DNA of 64,000 nucleotides. It comes from Aphidius gifuensis. Lineage: Eukaryota; Arthropoda; Insecta; Hymenoptera; Braconidae. The DNA lies in NCBI RefSeq assembly GCF_014905175.1, contig NC_057788.1, positions 3,100,001 to 3,164,000 on the forward strand, given 5' to 3'. The notes beneath the pieces were generated by a model. It ran no database searches, had not been told where the DNA came from, and saw only the letters and a list, made by a program, of their open reading frames with translations. This document shows positions 1 to 12,129 of the stretch, in pieces. Every line of letters begins with the position of its first letter. The stretch's first letter is position 1. The translations under genes were made by a program, and so were the position numbers.

Positions 1-3000
1 GGACAATCGAAAATATTCTTTAGAGCTGGTGTATTGGCACATCTTGAAGAGGAACGTGATTATAAAATAACTGATCTTATTGTTAATTTTCAAGCATTTT
101 GTCGTGGTTTTTTGGCACGTCGTAATTATCAAAAACGTTTACAACAATTAAATGCAATACGTATTATACAACGTAATTGTGCTGCATATTTAAAATTACG
201 TAATTGGCAATGGTGGAGATTATATACAAAAGTTAAACCTCTACTTGAAGTTACAAAACAAGAAGAAAAATTAACACAAAAAGAAGATGAATTAAAACAA
301 GTTAGAGATAAATTAGAATCACAATTACATTCAGCACAAGAATATGAAAGAAAATATCAATTGGCAATTGAAGAAAAAACAATTTTAGCTGAACAATTAC
401 AAGCTGAAGTTGAATTATGTGCTGAAGCTGAAGAAATGCGTGCAAGATTAGCAGCAAGAAAACAAGAATTAGAAGAAATATTACATGATTTAGAAGCACG
501 TATTGAAGAAGAAGAAGAAAGAAGTACAAGTTTAACACAAGAAAAAAAAAAATTACAATTAAATATTAGTGATTTAGAAGAACAACTTGAAGAAGAAGAA
601 GCATCAAGACAAAAATTACAACTTGAAAAAGTACAATGTGATGGTAAATTAAAAAAATTAGAAGAAGATTTAGCACTTGCTGATGATACTAATCAAAAGC
701 TATTAAAAGAAAAAAAATTATTAGAAGAAAGAGCTAATGATTTATCACAAACACTTGCTGAAGAAGAAGAAAAAGCTAAACATTTAGCTAAATTAAAAGC
801 TAAACATGAAGCAACAATTGCTGATCTTGAAGAAAAATTATTAAAAGATCATCAACAAAGACAAGAAGTTGATAGATCAAAAAGAAAAGTTGAAACTGAA
901 GTATCTGATCTTAAAGATCAATTAGCTGAACGTAAAACACAAGTTGAAGAATTACAATTACAACTTGGTAAACGTGAAGAAGAATTAAATCAAGTTATGT
1001 TAAAAATTGATGAAGAAGCTGCTGCTAAAGCACAAGCACAAAAAGCATTACGTGAATATGAATCACAACTTGCTGAATTACAAGAAGATCTTGAAGCTGA
1101 AAAAATTGCACGTAGTAAAGCTGAAAAATTAAAACGTGATTTAAATGAAGAATTAGAAGCATTAAAAAATGAATTACTTGATTCACTTGATACAACAGCA
1201 GCACAACAAGAATTACGATCAAAACGTGAACAAGAACTTGCAACATTAAAAAAAAATCTTGAAGATGAAACATCTGGTCATGAAGCAACAATATCTGATA
1301 TGCGTCATAAACATACACAAGAATTAACTGGTATGAATGAACAAATGGATGCATTAAAAAAAAATAAAGCAGCACTTGAAAAAACAAAATCAACATTAGA
1401 AGCTGAAAATGCTGATTTAGCAACTGAATTACGTTCAATTGGTGCAAGTAGACAAGAATCAGATCGTCGACGTAAACAAGCTGAACAACAATTAGTTGAA
1501 TTAAATGCAAAATTAACTGAAATTGAAAGATCAAAACAAGAATTAGCTGAAAGAGTTACAAAATTACAACTTGAAGCTGAAACAGTATCACAACAATTAG
1601 AAGCATCTGAATTAAAAGCATCAGCAGCTGTTAAAGCATCAACAGCATGTGAATCACAATTTACTGAAATGCAACAACAGCTAGAAGAAGAAACAAGACA
1701 AAAATTAGCATTGAGCTCAAAATTACGTGCTATTGAAAGTGAAAAAGAAAGTCTTCATGATCAATTGGAAGAAGAAGAAGAAGCAAAACGTGCATTAGAT
1801 AAACAAGTACAAGCATTAACATTACAATTAATTGATGCTAAAAAACGTGGTGATGAAGAGGCTGATGCAGCAATTGTACTTGAAGAAGCACGTAAACGTT
1901 GTATGAAAGATATTGAAGCATTACAACGACAAGTTGAAGAATTACAAGCAGCAAATGATAAATTAGATAAATCAAAACGTAAAATACAAGCTGAATTAGA
2001 AGATGGTACAATTGAACTTGAAGTACAAAGAGCTAAAGTTATTGAGCTTGAAAAAAAACAAAAAAATTTTGATAAAGTACTTGCTGAAGAAAAAGCTGTA
2101 TCTGAACAATTTGCTGAACAAAGAGATTCTGCTGAACGTGAAGCACGTGAAAAAGAAACACGTGTATTATCATTAACACGTGAATTAGATGAACTTAATG
2201 AAAAAGTTGAAGAACTTGAACGTGGACGTCGTACATTACAATCAGAACTTGATGAACTTGTTAATAATCAAGGTACAGCTGATAAAAATGTACATGAATT
2301 AGAAAAAGCTAAACGTGCACTTGAATCACAATATGCTGAAAAATGTTCACAAGTTGAAGAACTTGAAGATGAATTACAATTTACTGAAGATGCAAAATTA
2401 CGTCTTGAAGTTAATATGCAAGCATTAAGAGCACAATTTGAGCGTGATTTACAAGCTAAAGAAGAACAAGCTGAAGAAAAACGTCGTGGTCTTGTTAAAC
2501 AATTACGTGATTTTGAAGCTGAACTTGAAGATGAAAGAAAACAACGTGCTGCTGCAATTGCTGCACGTAAAAAATTAGAAGCTGATTATAAAGATCTTGA
2601 ACAACAATTAGAAATGCATAATAAAGTTAAAGAAGATGCATTAAAACAATTAAAAAAATTACAAACACAAATGAAAGATGGTTCACGTGAAGCTGAAGAA
2701 GCACGTGTTGCACGTGATGAACTTATTATTATTGCTAAAGAAGCTGAAAAAAAAGCTAAAAATCTTGAAGCTGATTTATTACAATTAACTGAAGATTTAG
2801 CAGCAAGTGAACGTGCAAGACGTGTTGCTGAAAATGAACGTGATGAATTACAAGAAGAAGTTAATAATAATGCAAATAAAGGTACACTTATGCTTGATGA
2901 AAAACGTCGTTTAGAAGCTAGAATAGCAACACTTGAAGAAGAATTAGAAGAAGAACAATCAAATAGTGAAATAATTGCTGATCGTTCAAGAAAAGGACAA

Positions 3001-3708
3001 ATATTAATTGAACAAATGACAACTGATTTAACAACTGAACGTTCATCATCACAAAAAATTGAATCACAAAGATTATTACTTGAACGACAAAATAAAGAAT
3101 TAAAAGCTAAACTTGCTGAACTTGAAACAGCACAACGTGCTAAAACAAAAGCAACAATACAAGCACTTGAATCTAAAATAAGTAATCTTGATGAACAACT
3201 TGAAACTGAAGCTAAAGAACGTTTTGCACAACAAAAAGTTAATCGTAAATTGGATAAAAAATTAAAAGAAATGAATTTACAATTGGAAGATGAAAGAAGA
3301 AATTCAGATCAATTTAAAGAACAAGTTGAAAAAGCTAATTTACGAGTTAAAACACTTAAAAGACAATTGGATGAAACTGAAGAAGAACTTGACAGGCTCA
3401 AGGGATTAAAAAGAAAAGATCAAAGAAGAATTGATGAAATGGCTGAAACACAAGAAAATTTAAATCGTGAAGTTGCTAATCTTAAAAATAAACTTCGGTA
3501 AGTTTTTTTTTTAAAAAAACTATCATTAATCATTATTATTATAAATATCTAAATTTTTTATTATTTATTTATCTTTAGTCGTGGTGGTGTACCAATTGGT
3601 TTGAGTTCAACAAGAATAACTAAACGTGGATCTGCACAAGCTGGTGGTTCTGGTGATGATTCAACAACTCAAGATGAAAGTATCGATGGTGAAGAATCTA
3701 TTAATTAA
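1..3708 (+). CDS. zip: Non-muscle myosin II heavy chain (zipper), 3' part
   Basis: Coding exons are 1-3497 and 3579-3708, joined across an 81-bp GTAAGT..TTTAG intron that splits an Arg codon, giving 1208 residues ending at TAA 3706-3708. The window opens inside the gene, so the motor domain is missing. The first residues (SKIFFRAGVLAHLEEERD) are the end of the converter. They are followed by two IQ-type light-chain-binding stretches (FQAFCRGFLARR and AIRIIQRNCAAYLKLR) and the WQWWRLYTKVKPLL start of S2. Over 1,000 residues of Glu/Lys/Gln/Leu-rich heptad coiled coil follow. The second exon encodes the non-helical tailpiece (RGGVPIGLSSTRITKRG) and an acidic Ser/Thr end (DDSTTQDESIDGEESIN). In the family this actin-based motor assembles bipolar filaments for cytokinesis and morphogenesis, and the tailpiece regulates filament assembly. 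The tailpiece supports the non-muscle rather than sarcomeric class. The rod is one uninterrupted 3.3-kb exon using A/T-ending codons. Confidence 0.96.
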
Positions 3709-3963
3709 TAATCATTTATCAATTAAATTACACATTTGCAGTTTAAAAAAAAATCTAAAATTAAAATAAACAAAAAAAAAATAATAATAATAAAATTAAA
3801 AACAAACAAACATTTAAAAAAATATTTAAAATAATGCATAATAAAATTAAAAGAAGAAAAAAAAAAAAAACAACAAATATTTAAAGTGAGAAACTAGATT
3901 TTTAATTGCATGCAAATAAGCATCAATGAATAACGCCACATTATATCATAGAAAGCAATTTAT

Positions 3964-4047
3964 TTCTCTATTATTATTACTATTATTATTATAATTATTA
4001 TTATTATATTATTATATATTATTATTATTATTATTTTATTATATCAT
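3964..4047. repeat. TTA/TAT trinucleotide microsatellite
   Basis: Interrupted (TTA)n/(TAT)n tract of about 80 bp in the presumed 3'UTR of the myosin gene. It is the longest trinucleotide tract noticed in the window and could be length-polymorphic. Confidence 0.8.
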
Positions 4048-4220
4048 TTCTACCAGAAGTATATTATGCATGTTTATATTATTTAAAAAAAAAAAAAAAT
4101 ACAACATGTGTATTTATAACTTCCAACAAGATGCCATCAAGAGAAGATAAAATGAAAGAACCTGTACATAACTTAACAGCTTACTAACTGACCGTCGAAC
4201 GGTTCTAATGCAAATGCGCC

Positions 4221-4226
4221 AATAAA
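4221..4226 (+). promoter_or_regulatory. Candidate polyadenylation signal of the myosin gene
   Basis: AATAAA lies about 510 bp after the myosin stop, at the end of a less AT-biased stretch (4110-4226) that also holds a short hairpin (ACCGT cga ACGGT near 4191). This is typical of a 3'UTR end. Other A-rich hexamers occur nearby, so the choice is tentative. Confidence 0.35.
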
Positions 4227-5835
4227 TTCAAAAAAAATAATAAAGCAACAATTAAAATATATATTATATACTTAATATATATTTTAAATAAAAAAAAAAA
4301 AAAAAAAAATGAATAATAAATAAATTAAAAAGAAATAACATTTTTTTCGTTTTTAAGTATACGTAAGACACTAATGTTTACTACCATTTACGATATGTTA
4401 TTATGAAACATCGAAAAAAATAAAAAAAATTACTAAAATAGGTAATCGTTGATTATTTTTTATAATAGTTAACAAAATATGTACGAAATGTAAAAGTAAA
4501 ATGTAATATGATCAAATTTTCAATGAAAAAAAAATAATTAAAATAATCATTGTAATAATTTTCATTTTAACAAATTGTTTTTTTTTTTTTTAAAAAAAAA
4601 AAAAGAATATAAATATATTTCGGGTGCCTCAGTATTTATTTACAATTTTTTTTTTTTTTTTTTTTTCAGCATTAATTTTTCTCTTTTGCTGGTTTGTTTG
4701 TTTGTTTTATTTTTTAAACGATTTTTATATTGCGTACCCAACTATTGCATTTATAGATAATTTTGTTTTTTTTTTTTTTTTTTTTTCTGGCATTATGTTA
4801 ATCGAATAAATCACAGGGATTAGGCACCCACGATTTTTCAACATAACAATAACATTTTTTTTTCGTTTAATTTGTACTTAAAAAGATAAAATAATTTGAT
4901 CTTAATTTAAAAAATAATTCCTTGTGACTCCAAGATTTGTTTATGAATCTTTTAAATGAAATAGATGGAATAAAAAAATTAAATTAACTCAAACGATTTT
5001 CATTGTGACTCAATCTGTCTAGAAAAAATTAAAAATCAAAAATTAAACAACTGTACATATTTAAAAAAGAAAATTTATTTCATAAAATTTTTTTTTCAAA
5101 TATAAAATTATTGTTGGTATTAAATTTTTTAATTTTTTCACACTATGTATTTTGATACACATTACTACTCAGTAAATTATTTATCATTTATATGTTGGTA
5201 TATTCTTGAATCATTAAATTCAATTTATCGAACACGCCCAAATATCAACATGAAAAAAAAAAAAAAAGTAAATTAAAAAAGCCTTAAAAAATTTCATTCA
5301 AAATAATATACTGTTTTTTTTTTTTTTTCTAAGACTTGAACAAGGATTTGATGAATCAATAATTAACACTTAAAACTTAATTGAAAAAAGTAAAAAATAA
5401 ATTTAAAAAATGTTAATTGTGTATATATAAGATGTCGAATATATTTTGTCTGCCACTTGCTCCATGTAAACAATTATTTTTCCAATAAATGGATAAATCA
5501 AAAAGAAACATAATTATTAAATAATCCAATACTTGTAATTTGGTAAAAACCAAGTGGCAGACTAATAATGATAAAAATTAAAATTATATAAAGTATAAAT
5601 TCATGCTAAAATAATGAGTGAATTTTGATAAATTTTATACATTAATATTTGACCACGATCGTTAACAACATCTTAGTACATTTTTATAAATAAACAAAAT
5701 TAATTTAAAATAAAAAAAAACAAAAATGATTATTTATAGTTTTTATTAATCACAAAATTTATTAATGAAAAAAGTATTTAATTATAAGTTGAAAAAAATA
5801 TTCATTGATGAATTATTATTTTTGATTTTAAATAA
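4227..5835. other. AT-rich spacer between myosin and PSMD10
   Basis: Poly-A/poly-T tracts and AT-rich sequence with no supportable gene. Open frames here encode only Phe/Lys homopolymers. It contains the inverted repeat at 5448-5562, annotated separately. The 3'UTRs of the flanking convergent genes must lie here. Confidence 0.6.
5448..5562. repeat. Perfect 12-bp inverted repeat with 91-bp loop
   Basis: GTCTGCCACTTG at 5448-5459 is matched exactly by its reverse complement CAAGTGGCAGAC at 5551-5562. The arms are GC-richer than everything around them. It could be a short hairpin, paired binding sites or a remnant of a small inverted-repeat element; no flanking direct repeat was seen. Confidence 0.5.
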
Positions 5836-6740
5836 TTATGATAAATTATTTTCAGTAATTTTTTTAAGTTGTTTTATGAGTGATGGTGTTGCAAGATCAA
5901 TTGGTGTTTTACGTTCTTTATTTGTAACATCAATTTTAGCACCATGAGTCGTTAATAATCTAGCAATATCTTGACGATCTTCTTCACAGGCTAAATGAAG
6001 AGCTGTATTACCATACATATCTGTTTTATCTGTACAAATAAAAGAACAAAAAGAAATTAATTATATTAATAATATTAAAATAATGATAATAAAAATAATG
6101 ACCAATTTGTAATTTCTTTTCTTGTTCCAATAGTAATTTGACAATTTCAATGTTTCCTTTTGATGCTGCACGATGAAGTGGTGTTGCACCACGTTTATCA
6201 ATAATATTAATATCAGCATTTTTTTCAATAAGTAAATTACATATTGCATGCCAATTTTTACTTGCAGCATACTGAAGAGCTGAATGACCATCAATTGTTT
6301 GTGCATTTGGATTTGCACCTTCAGTTAATAATGTTTCAACAACTTTTTCACGACCAGCTGATGAAGCAAGTATTAGTGGTGTCATGTTTGTCTATAATTT
6401 AATAATCAAAATTAGTCATTTGATTAAAATAATAATTTAGAGTAAACTTACATCATCTTCAGGATCAACTGGTACACCAAGTGATAAAAAATGTTGAACA
6501 AGCTGATTGTGTCCTCCTAATGCTGACCAATGAATCAGCATTCTTCCATTCTATTTAAAAATGAATATAAAAATAAAAATTTATAACCTCTTTAAATTTT
6601 ATAAAATGACCGGTTTAATTATTCAATCTTACAGGATCAGTTTGAGTTATTAATTTATCATTTTCGTCAACAAGATTTTTAACTGCTGTCACTTTTCCTT
6701 GATAAGCCAAGTCATATATACTTGGTTCTTGAGTTGCCAT
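5836..6740 (-). CDS. PSMD10: 26S proteasome non-ATPase subunit 10 (gankyrin)
   Basis: Four exons, in transcript order 6740-6633, 6550-6452, 6391-6103 and 6029-5836, give 229 residues (human gankyrin is about 226). The start is MATQEPSIYDLAYQGK and the end is KQLKKITENNLS. Ankyrin units run through the protein, each with the TPLH/ALH-type helix-turn signature: GRMLIHWSALGGH, MTPLILASSAGRE, HSALQYAASKNWH, ATPLHRAASKGN and NTALHLACEEDRQ. In the family this protein is a chaperone of 19S regulatory-particle assembly that binds the Rpt3 ATPase, and it also binds CDK4 and MDM2 in vertebrates. All joins keep frame. The third intron (6030-6102) has the poor donor ATTG|GTCATT, yet phase and the downstream DKTDMYGNTALHLA repeat require it. 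Introns are 73-82 bp, except intron 2 at 60 bp. Confidence 0.93.
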
Positions 6741-6960
6741 TTTTTAACTTTGAAATTTAATAATGTTATTTGTTTACAAACTTTCTGGATAAAATGCGGT
6801 GAGGTTGTCAAATTGCGTCGCAAATCAGCTTACATGCGTGCGCAGACTTTTGTTTTTTTTTTTTGTTTTTAAATTTTTTATTTGCAAGTGTTTGCAAGAA
6901 AGAAGAGAGTTGTAAAAGCTTCACCAAGTGACGCTAATCTTGACATAATAATTGCTCCGA
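6741..6960 (-). promoter_or_regulatory. Probable PSMD10 promoter region
   Basis: Immediately upstream of the PSMD10 ATG the sequence becomes less AT-biased and CpG-containing (for example GCGGTGAGG, TTGCGTCGC, ATGCGTGCGC, 6790-6845). That is where a housekeeping promoter is expected. No TATA box at a convincing distance was seen, and the start site is not resolved. Confidence 0.4.
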
Positions 6961-9900
6961 AATAAAAAAAACAAAACCATAAAATTTCAGCTTCTCAACA
7001 CTTCTCAACAACAAGCTCATTTATTCAACTCTATTTTTCAATATTAAATACGTGATAATTAGAAAGAGAAAGATTTGAATTTTTTTTCGTTGTTATTCTT
7101 CAAGGTTAATTATTAAAATTTATATTACATTGATTAGTTAATATTTAAACCAACTAAATGCAAAAAAAAATCATATGAAAAAATTAATTTTTTCGATTTA
7201 AAATTTAATTTTTAAGTTGTACTTAATTTTTTATTTTTTTGCCATCACGGTCTGGGTTACGTCTCATTACACGCGCTGACTTTGTCCACATTTTACAGAC
7301 CATTATGACAAAAAACAATTATAAATTAAAAATTTAATTCTAAGTTAACAAGCAAACTTTATAATCTTTTTTTTTTCATTGGGATTGTTGAAATGTCGAC
7401 TTATTTTTATAATAAATTTTATGATTTATTTGCATTTTGACCTTGAAGAATAACAACAATAAATTTTTATTTTTTTTTCTAATCGTATTTATAACTTTTA
7501 TATTATTTTTTTCAAATTTAAAATTTATTTATTTTATATACGTGAAGATTAAAACACAATACCTATATCTACTTTAATTTTTATTTTTCATGTAGAACGA
7601 AATTTGTCTCGTAAAAATTTATGCGGTGCAAAAAATAATTGCAATATTGATTTAATTTTTTTTTAAAGAAAATTTATAAATAATAAATTTAGTAGAAATA
7701 ATTATTATCATTTTTTAGATTTATAAATTATTTCTATTTTTTGTTTATAAATTTTTATAATTTTTATTTTTTATCTTATACTTTTTTAGACATTCTTATC
7801 TACAAAATAAAACCAATGATACGACTTTATTTTTAACTTTGATAAAAATAAAAAAAAAAGGAATAACTTTTTTTTTTCTATTCAATTTCGATAAGAATAC
7901 ACTAAAATAAATTATATATATATATAATTTTATCATTATGATTTTCAAATGAAAACATGACGTTTCAAAGTCACATCACGTTCAATATTGTAAAATTCTA
8001 CGGTTATGTAAATGTCAATTTAAAATGCATTCTGCCAAATCTTAAAGTCAGTATTCTAGGTCAAATACTTCAACATTGATGGCTAGAAGTGAATGGTTTT
8101 TTTTTTTTACTTCCACCCTTAACCGATGAATAAATTTTATCGTATCGACATTTTTTTATCAATGCCCGACAAGTAATTCAAATAATAAATTCAATTGAAA
8201 TCAAATATCTCAAATATATATGAAATTTTAAACTTTTAATTAATCAAAAATATTGTATTGACTAAAATTTCAAATTAATATAATATATTTATCTTTTTTT
8301 TCCATCGAATCAATCAGTTGGAATACTCTATATAAAATTTCATTAAATTTTATTTACATGAAATTTAAATTTTTTATAAAATAAATATTAAAAAAAAAAT
8401 AACTAAAATATATGTAAAAATAAAATAAAAGAATTACTGTTTTAGTAATTAATTGAATTTGACTTTTATACGTTTTTTTATAATAAATAAAAAAATGTTA
8501 CTTCAGCAGCTGTCATTCCCAGCAATATGTTCGGTCAGCATACCATTTTATAATATTGATGGAAATTTATTTTATTATTTTTTTTCTACACATGTTATTT
8601 TTATATATTTTTCTCGAATAAAAAAAAAAAAATTATTTCAATGTGATTTTAACAATTGAAAAATTGATAAAACTGCCCTCAATTGAAAAGTTAAACACTC
8701 AAAATCCATGTATTTCTGGCTCACGTACAATGTTTGTATTTTTAAAAAAAACGTGATCAAAAAATTTTTCATATTTCTTATTATATTTTCCATCTTATTG
8801 TTTAAACAAAAGAAAAAAAAAAACAACCAGCAAACAAACAAGCATAAAAGATACAATTTTTTATGTCTCAAAATTTAAATGCGTACGATGTTTTTTAAAT
8901 ATATTTTTCTATATTTTTAAAAGACACTTTAAAAAATGATTTACTTTTATTTTCTTTGTTAAATTTTTCATCAAGTTTCTTTGTTCTTGTGTTTTATATT
9001 TTTTATATATAAAATTTTGTATGCATAAATAATAAAAACACCCTTGTTTTATCTTTTTTTGCTCATTTTTTTACACAAAAAAAAAAAAATATTTAAATGG
9101 CATAATATTAAAATTAGACTGTCAATCTGACTGAGTTGAAGATAATTTCATTAAAAGAAAAAAAAAAATTTGAATGAACAAATACATAAAAACGATAAAA
9201 AAAAATTCAATTTTGTGATGGAGCTTTCAATTGTTAAAATATTTTCTATTGAAGTGTGTGAATGAAAAAAGTGTTAGATCGGTTGATGGCCAAAAGAATA
9301 TAGAAATTTCAAAGATTGAATAAGTGAAAAAAAATAAAAAATATTGAATTATATTGGATGCTCTATAACATATATTATATTATGATTCAAGATAGATAAA
9401 TTTATCTCGAATTTGTTGAAAAAAATTCGATAAAAATAACAATAATTTTGTTATTTTTACAGTGCAAAATCAACAAAGACATTTGTAAAGTAAAGTAAAG
9501 TATCAAGGGTGTTGGTATATATATGAGAGTAATAGATGATTATTGCACATGTGCATCATGTGAGGGTGTGGTTAAACAGTGACAAGTGTCCAACAGCAAC
9601 GTGCAATATTTTGACGTCTATTTCTATCTATTTTTTTTTCCTCTCACACTCAAAATTCACTACTTTATTTAAAAAACAAAATTAAACATAACAAAAGTGC
9701 GCAGATACATGAGAAAAAACTTGTCCACTCGTTTTTTTTTATCACGATTTTAACAACGAGTCAATTTTTGACTCGTAAACAAATCTAGTCAATTTTTTTA
9801 ATATACAAAAAAGAAAGAAAAACAACTAAAATATCGCCAAGCAATTGTATTTGTATTTGTGGTTTTTTAATTTTTTTTTTTTTTATTTTCTTGTACAGTA

Positions 9901-12129
9901 TATATTCATCCCCAAGAGACAAATTTTTATTTTACGTTCAAGATTCATGTCCATCCCCTTTCGACAACCAAAACTTTTTATTTATTTATTATTTTTTTTT
10001 TTACTCCCTCTTCAATCTTCAAGTTATTTTTCCACCTCTCATCCCTCTTATGGATAAATATCTACTGTATTTTATTTATCTGTTCTCAAAAAGTTTACTT
10101 TGTTTTTTTCTTTCTTCTTTTATTTTTGTTTGCTATGATTCACACACAAACAAAATATTATTCTTGACTGACTATTGTTCGTAAGTATAAACCATTAACA
10201 ATATTAAATTTTCTTTTTATCCTGGTTTTTGTTTTGAGTTATGATTTAATTGAATTCATAAATAATTCAATTTTTATATATGAATATGTTAATGAATATT
10301 ATTTTGATTGTCATTTGGCTAGTTGATATTTTGGTATATTAAATCAGTGAGCCAAAGCTTGTTGTATATGTCAAAGACAGATTGTTCAACTGAGCTTGAG
10401 ACATTTGTACATAGAATCATGCGTCATAGCTGCTTAAGACGTTTGTGTGACGCCAGAAAATAATTGTGATATTGATAATTGAATTTTATTTATTTTATTT
10501 ATTTGCCAAATTTTTTTTGATTATTATTCTAGTAATATAAATTATTTAAACAATTATAAATAATTTTTTTGTAAATAAATTTTATAAATCAATTTTCAAA
10601 CATTTATTTATCAAATTAATGAAATTTTTTTTTTAATTCTATAATTTACTGTTAACAATGAAAAGTTGAAAATGAAAAACATTATTAAAATTTATTTTTA
10701 AATTAATACTGATGATAATTTAATTCAATTTAATTTATTTGATAAAACTTTTTATTATCATTGATGAAAATAATTTAATCAAGTTTAATTATAATTTTCA
10801 TTGAGGAAATATAAATTTATTTTTGATAATTTATATATAAATGTAAAAATAAATTTTATTCATATAGATTTGTTTTTTTTTTTTAATTTTTAGTTAATAA
10901 ATTATTGTATAAATAAATAGTAGGTCGGTTATGATAGCCGGATGCAATGCAATTGTAATTTAATAAGCTGCAAAAAATGTTGAGAGTTACAAATATACTT
11001 TATATACTATGTACAATAGATATCATAGTTGACATGATTTGTATTGTTTATTTATACAGTTGGGAGTTATATAAAAGCTCTGGATTTGAATCTTATTTTC
11101 AAGACAATGAGTGACATTAAGCTGTCATTTAATGCTTTTATTTTTAAAAAGTATTGGTTTACTATCAAAATATTATTTTAAATAACAAAAAAATAAGATA
11201 TGTTTATTTATTTTTTTATTGATCATTTTAAAAATAATTTATGTTTCATTATATTTTAAAATTTTTATATCCAAATAGCTTTACATCATATTTTTTCAAG
11301 TATTTAAATTTTTTCATTGTTTTTTTCTTCTCAATATTAAAAATTATATATAATTTTATTTCTTTTTTAAATATAGATATTTATGTTTTTTTTTTGTTTT
11401 AAACAATTAGTGATTATTACTATGTATTATTCGTTTTTTTTTTTCATTTGGCAATTCACTTTGCTTTTAAATATTACTATGAAAAATTATTTTTATTTAT
11501 TAGTAACAATAATGCCACAAATAATCACAAATTTTATAAGTAATTAATAAAAAAAATATGTAAATTAATTCATGATATTTGTTATTCGATCAAATTATTA
11601 TCAATAAACATCATAAATTTACATATATAAATAATAAAATATAAACATAACAATAACAAAACATAAAAATAAATTTGGTAAATCAGACTATTAATAAAAA
11701 TTAACACATCATAATTTTTATCCACACATATATTCAAAATAATCATCAGATTTTATCCGATGTATCTATTATAAAAAAACAAAAAATTTAATTTCTTTAT
11801 TTGTTCATCGGTAATAATTATTTCATTTTTTTTTATACATCATTTACATATAATTACAGTCATAAACATTAAAAATTAATTTATCATATTTAAATTTTTA
11901 TTTAGTTAAAATCATTTATCGAATTAATTAATCAACTTAAAATTCAACTAATAAAATTTAAATATATTATATACATCACACATTGTAATTTGCATCAAGC
12001 TGCATTCATTTTTCGACATTACGATTATTATTATTATTATAATTATAATATGAATATAATATTTATATTTGTTAAAAAAACAAAAAACAAGTAAATTTAC
12101 GTAACTTGTTTAGTTGTTTGCTTTAAAAA
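6961..12129. other. 5.2-kb AT-rich spacer between PSMD10 and FAM20C
   Basis: No gene could be supported. Two islands stand out from the AT background. One at about 7240-7310 holds CATCACGGTCTGGG and ACACGCGCTGACTTTG. The other at about 9530-9610 holds the 12-bp palindrome TGCACATGTGCA and GTGGTTAAACAGTGACAAG. They may be regulatory or belong to non-coding transcripts. The rest is homopolymer runs and low-complexity sequence. The FAM20C 3'UTR must end in the right-hand part. Confidence 0.5.

Noticed and set aside
302..1534. Minus-strand open frames opposite the myosin rod
   Set aside because: Leu/Ile/Val-rich shadows produced by the GAA/CAA/TTA codon usage of the coiled coil; no independent protein features.
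4575..4809. Plus-strand Phe-rich frames
   Set aside because: Poly-T tracts translated; not genes.
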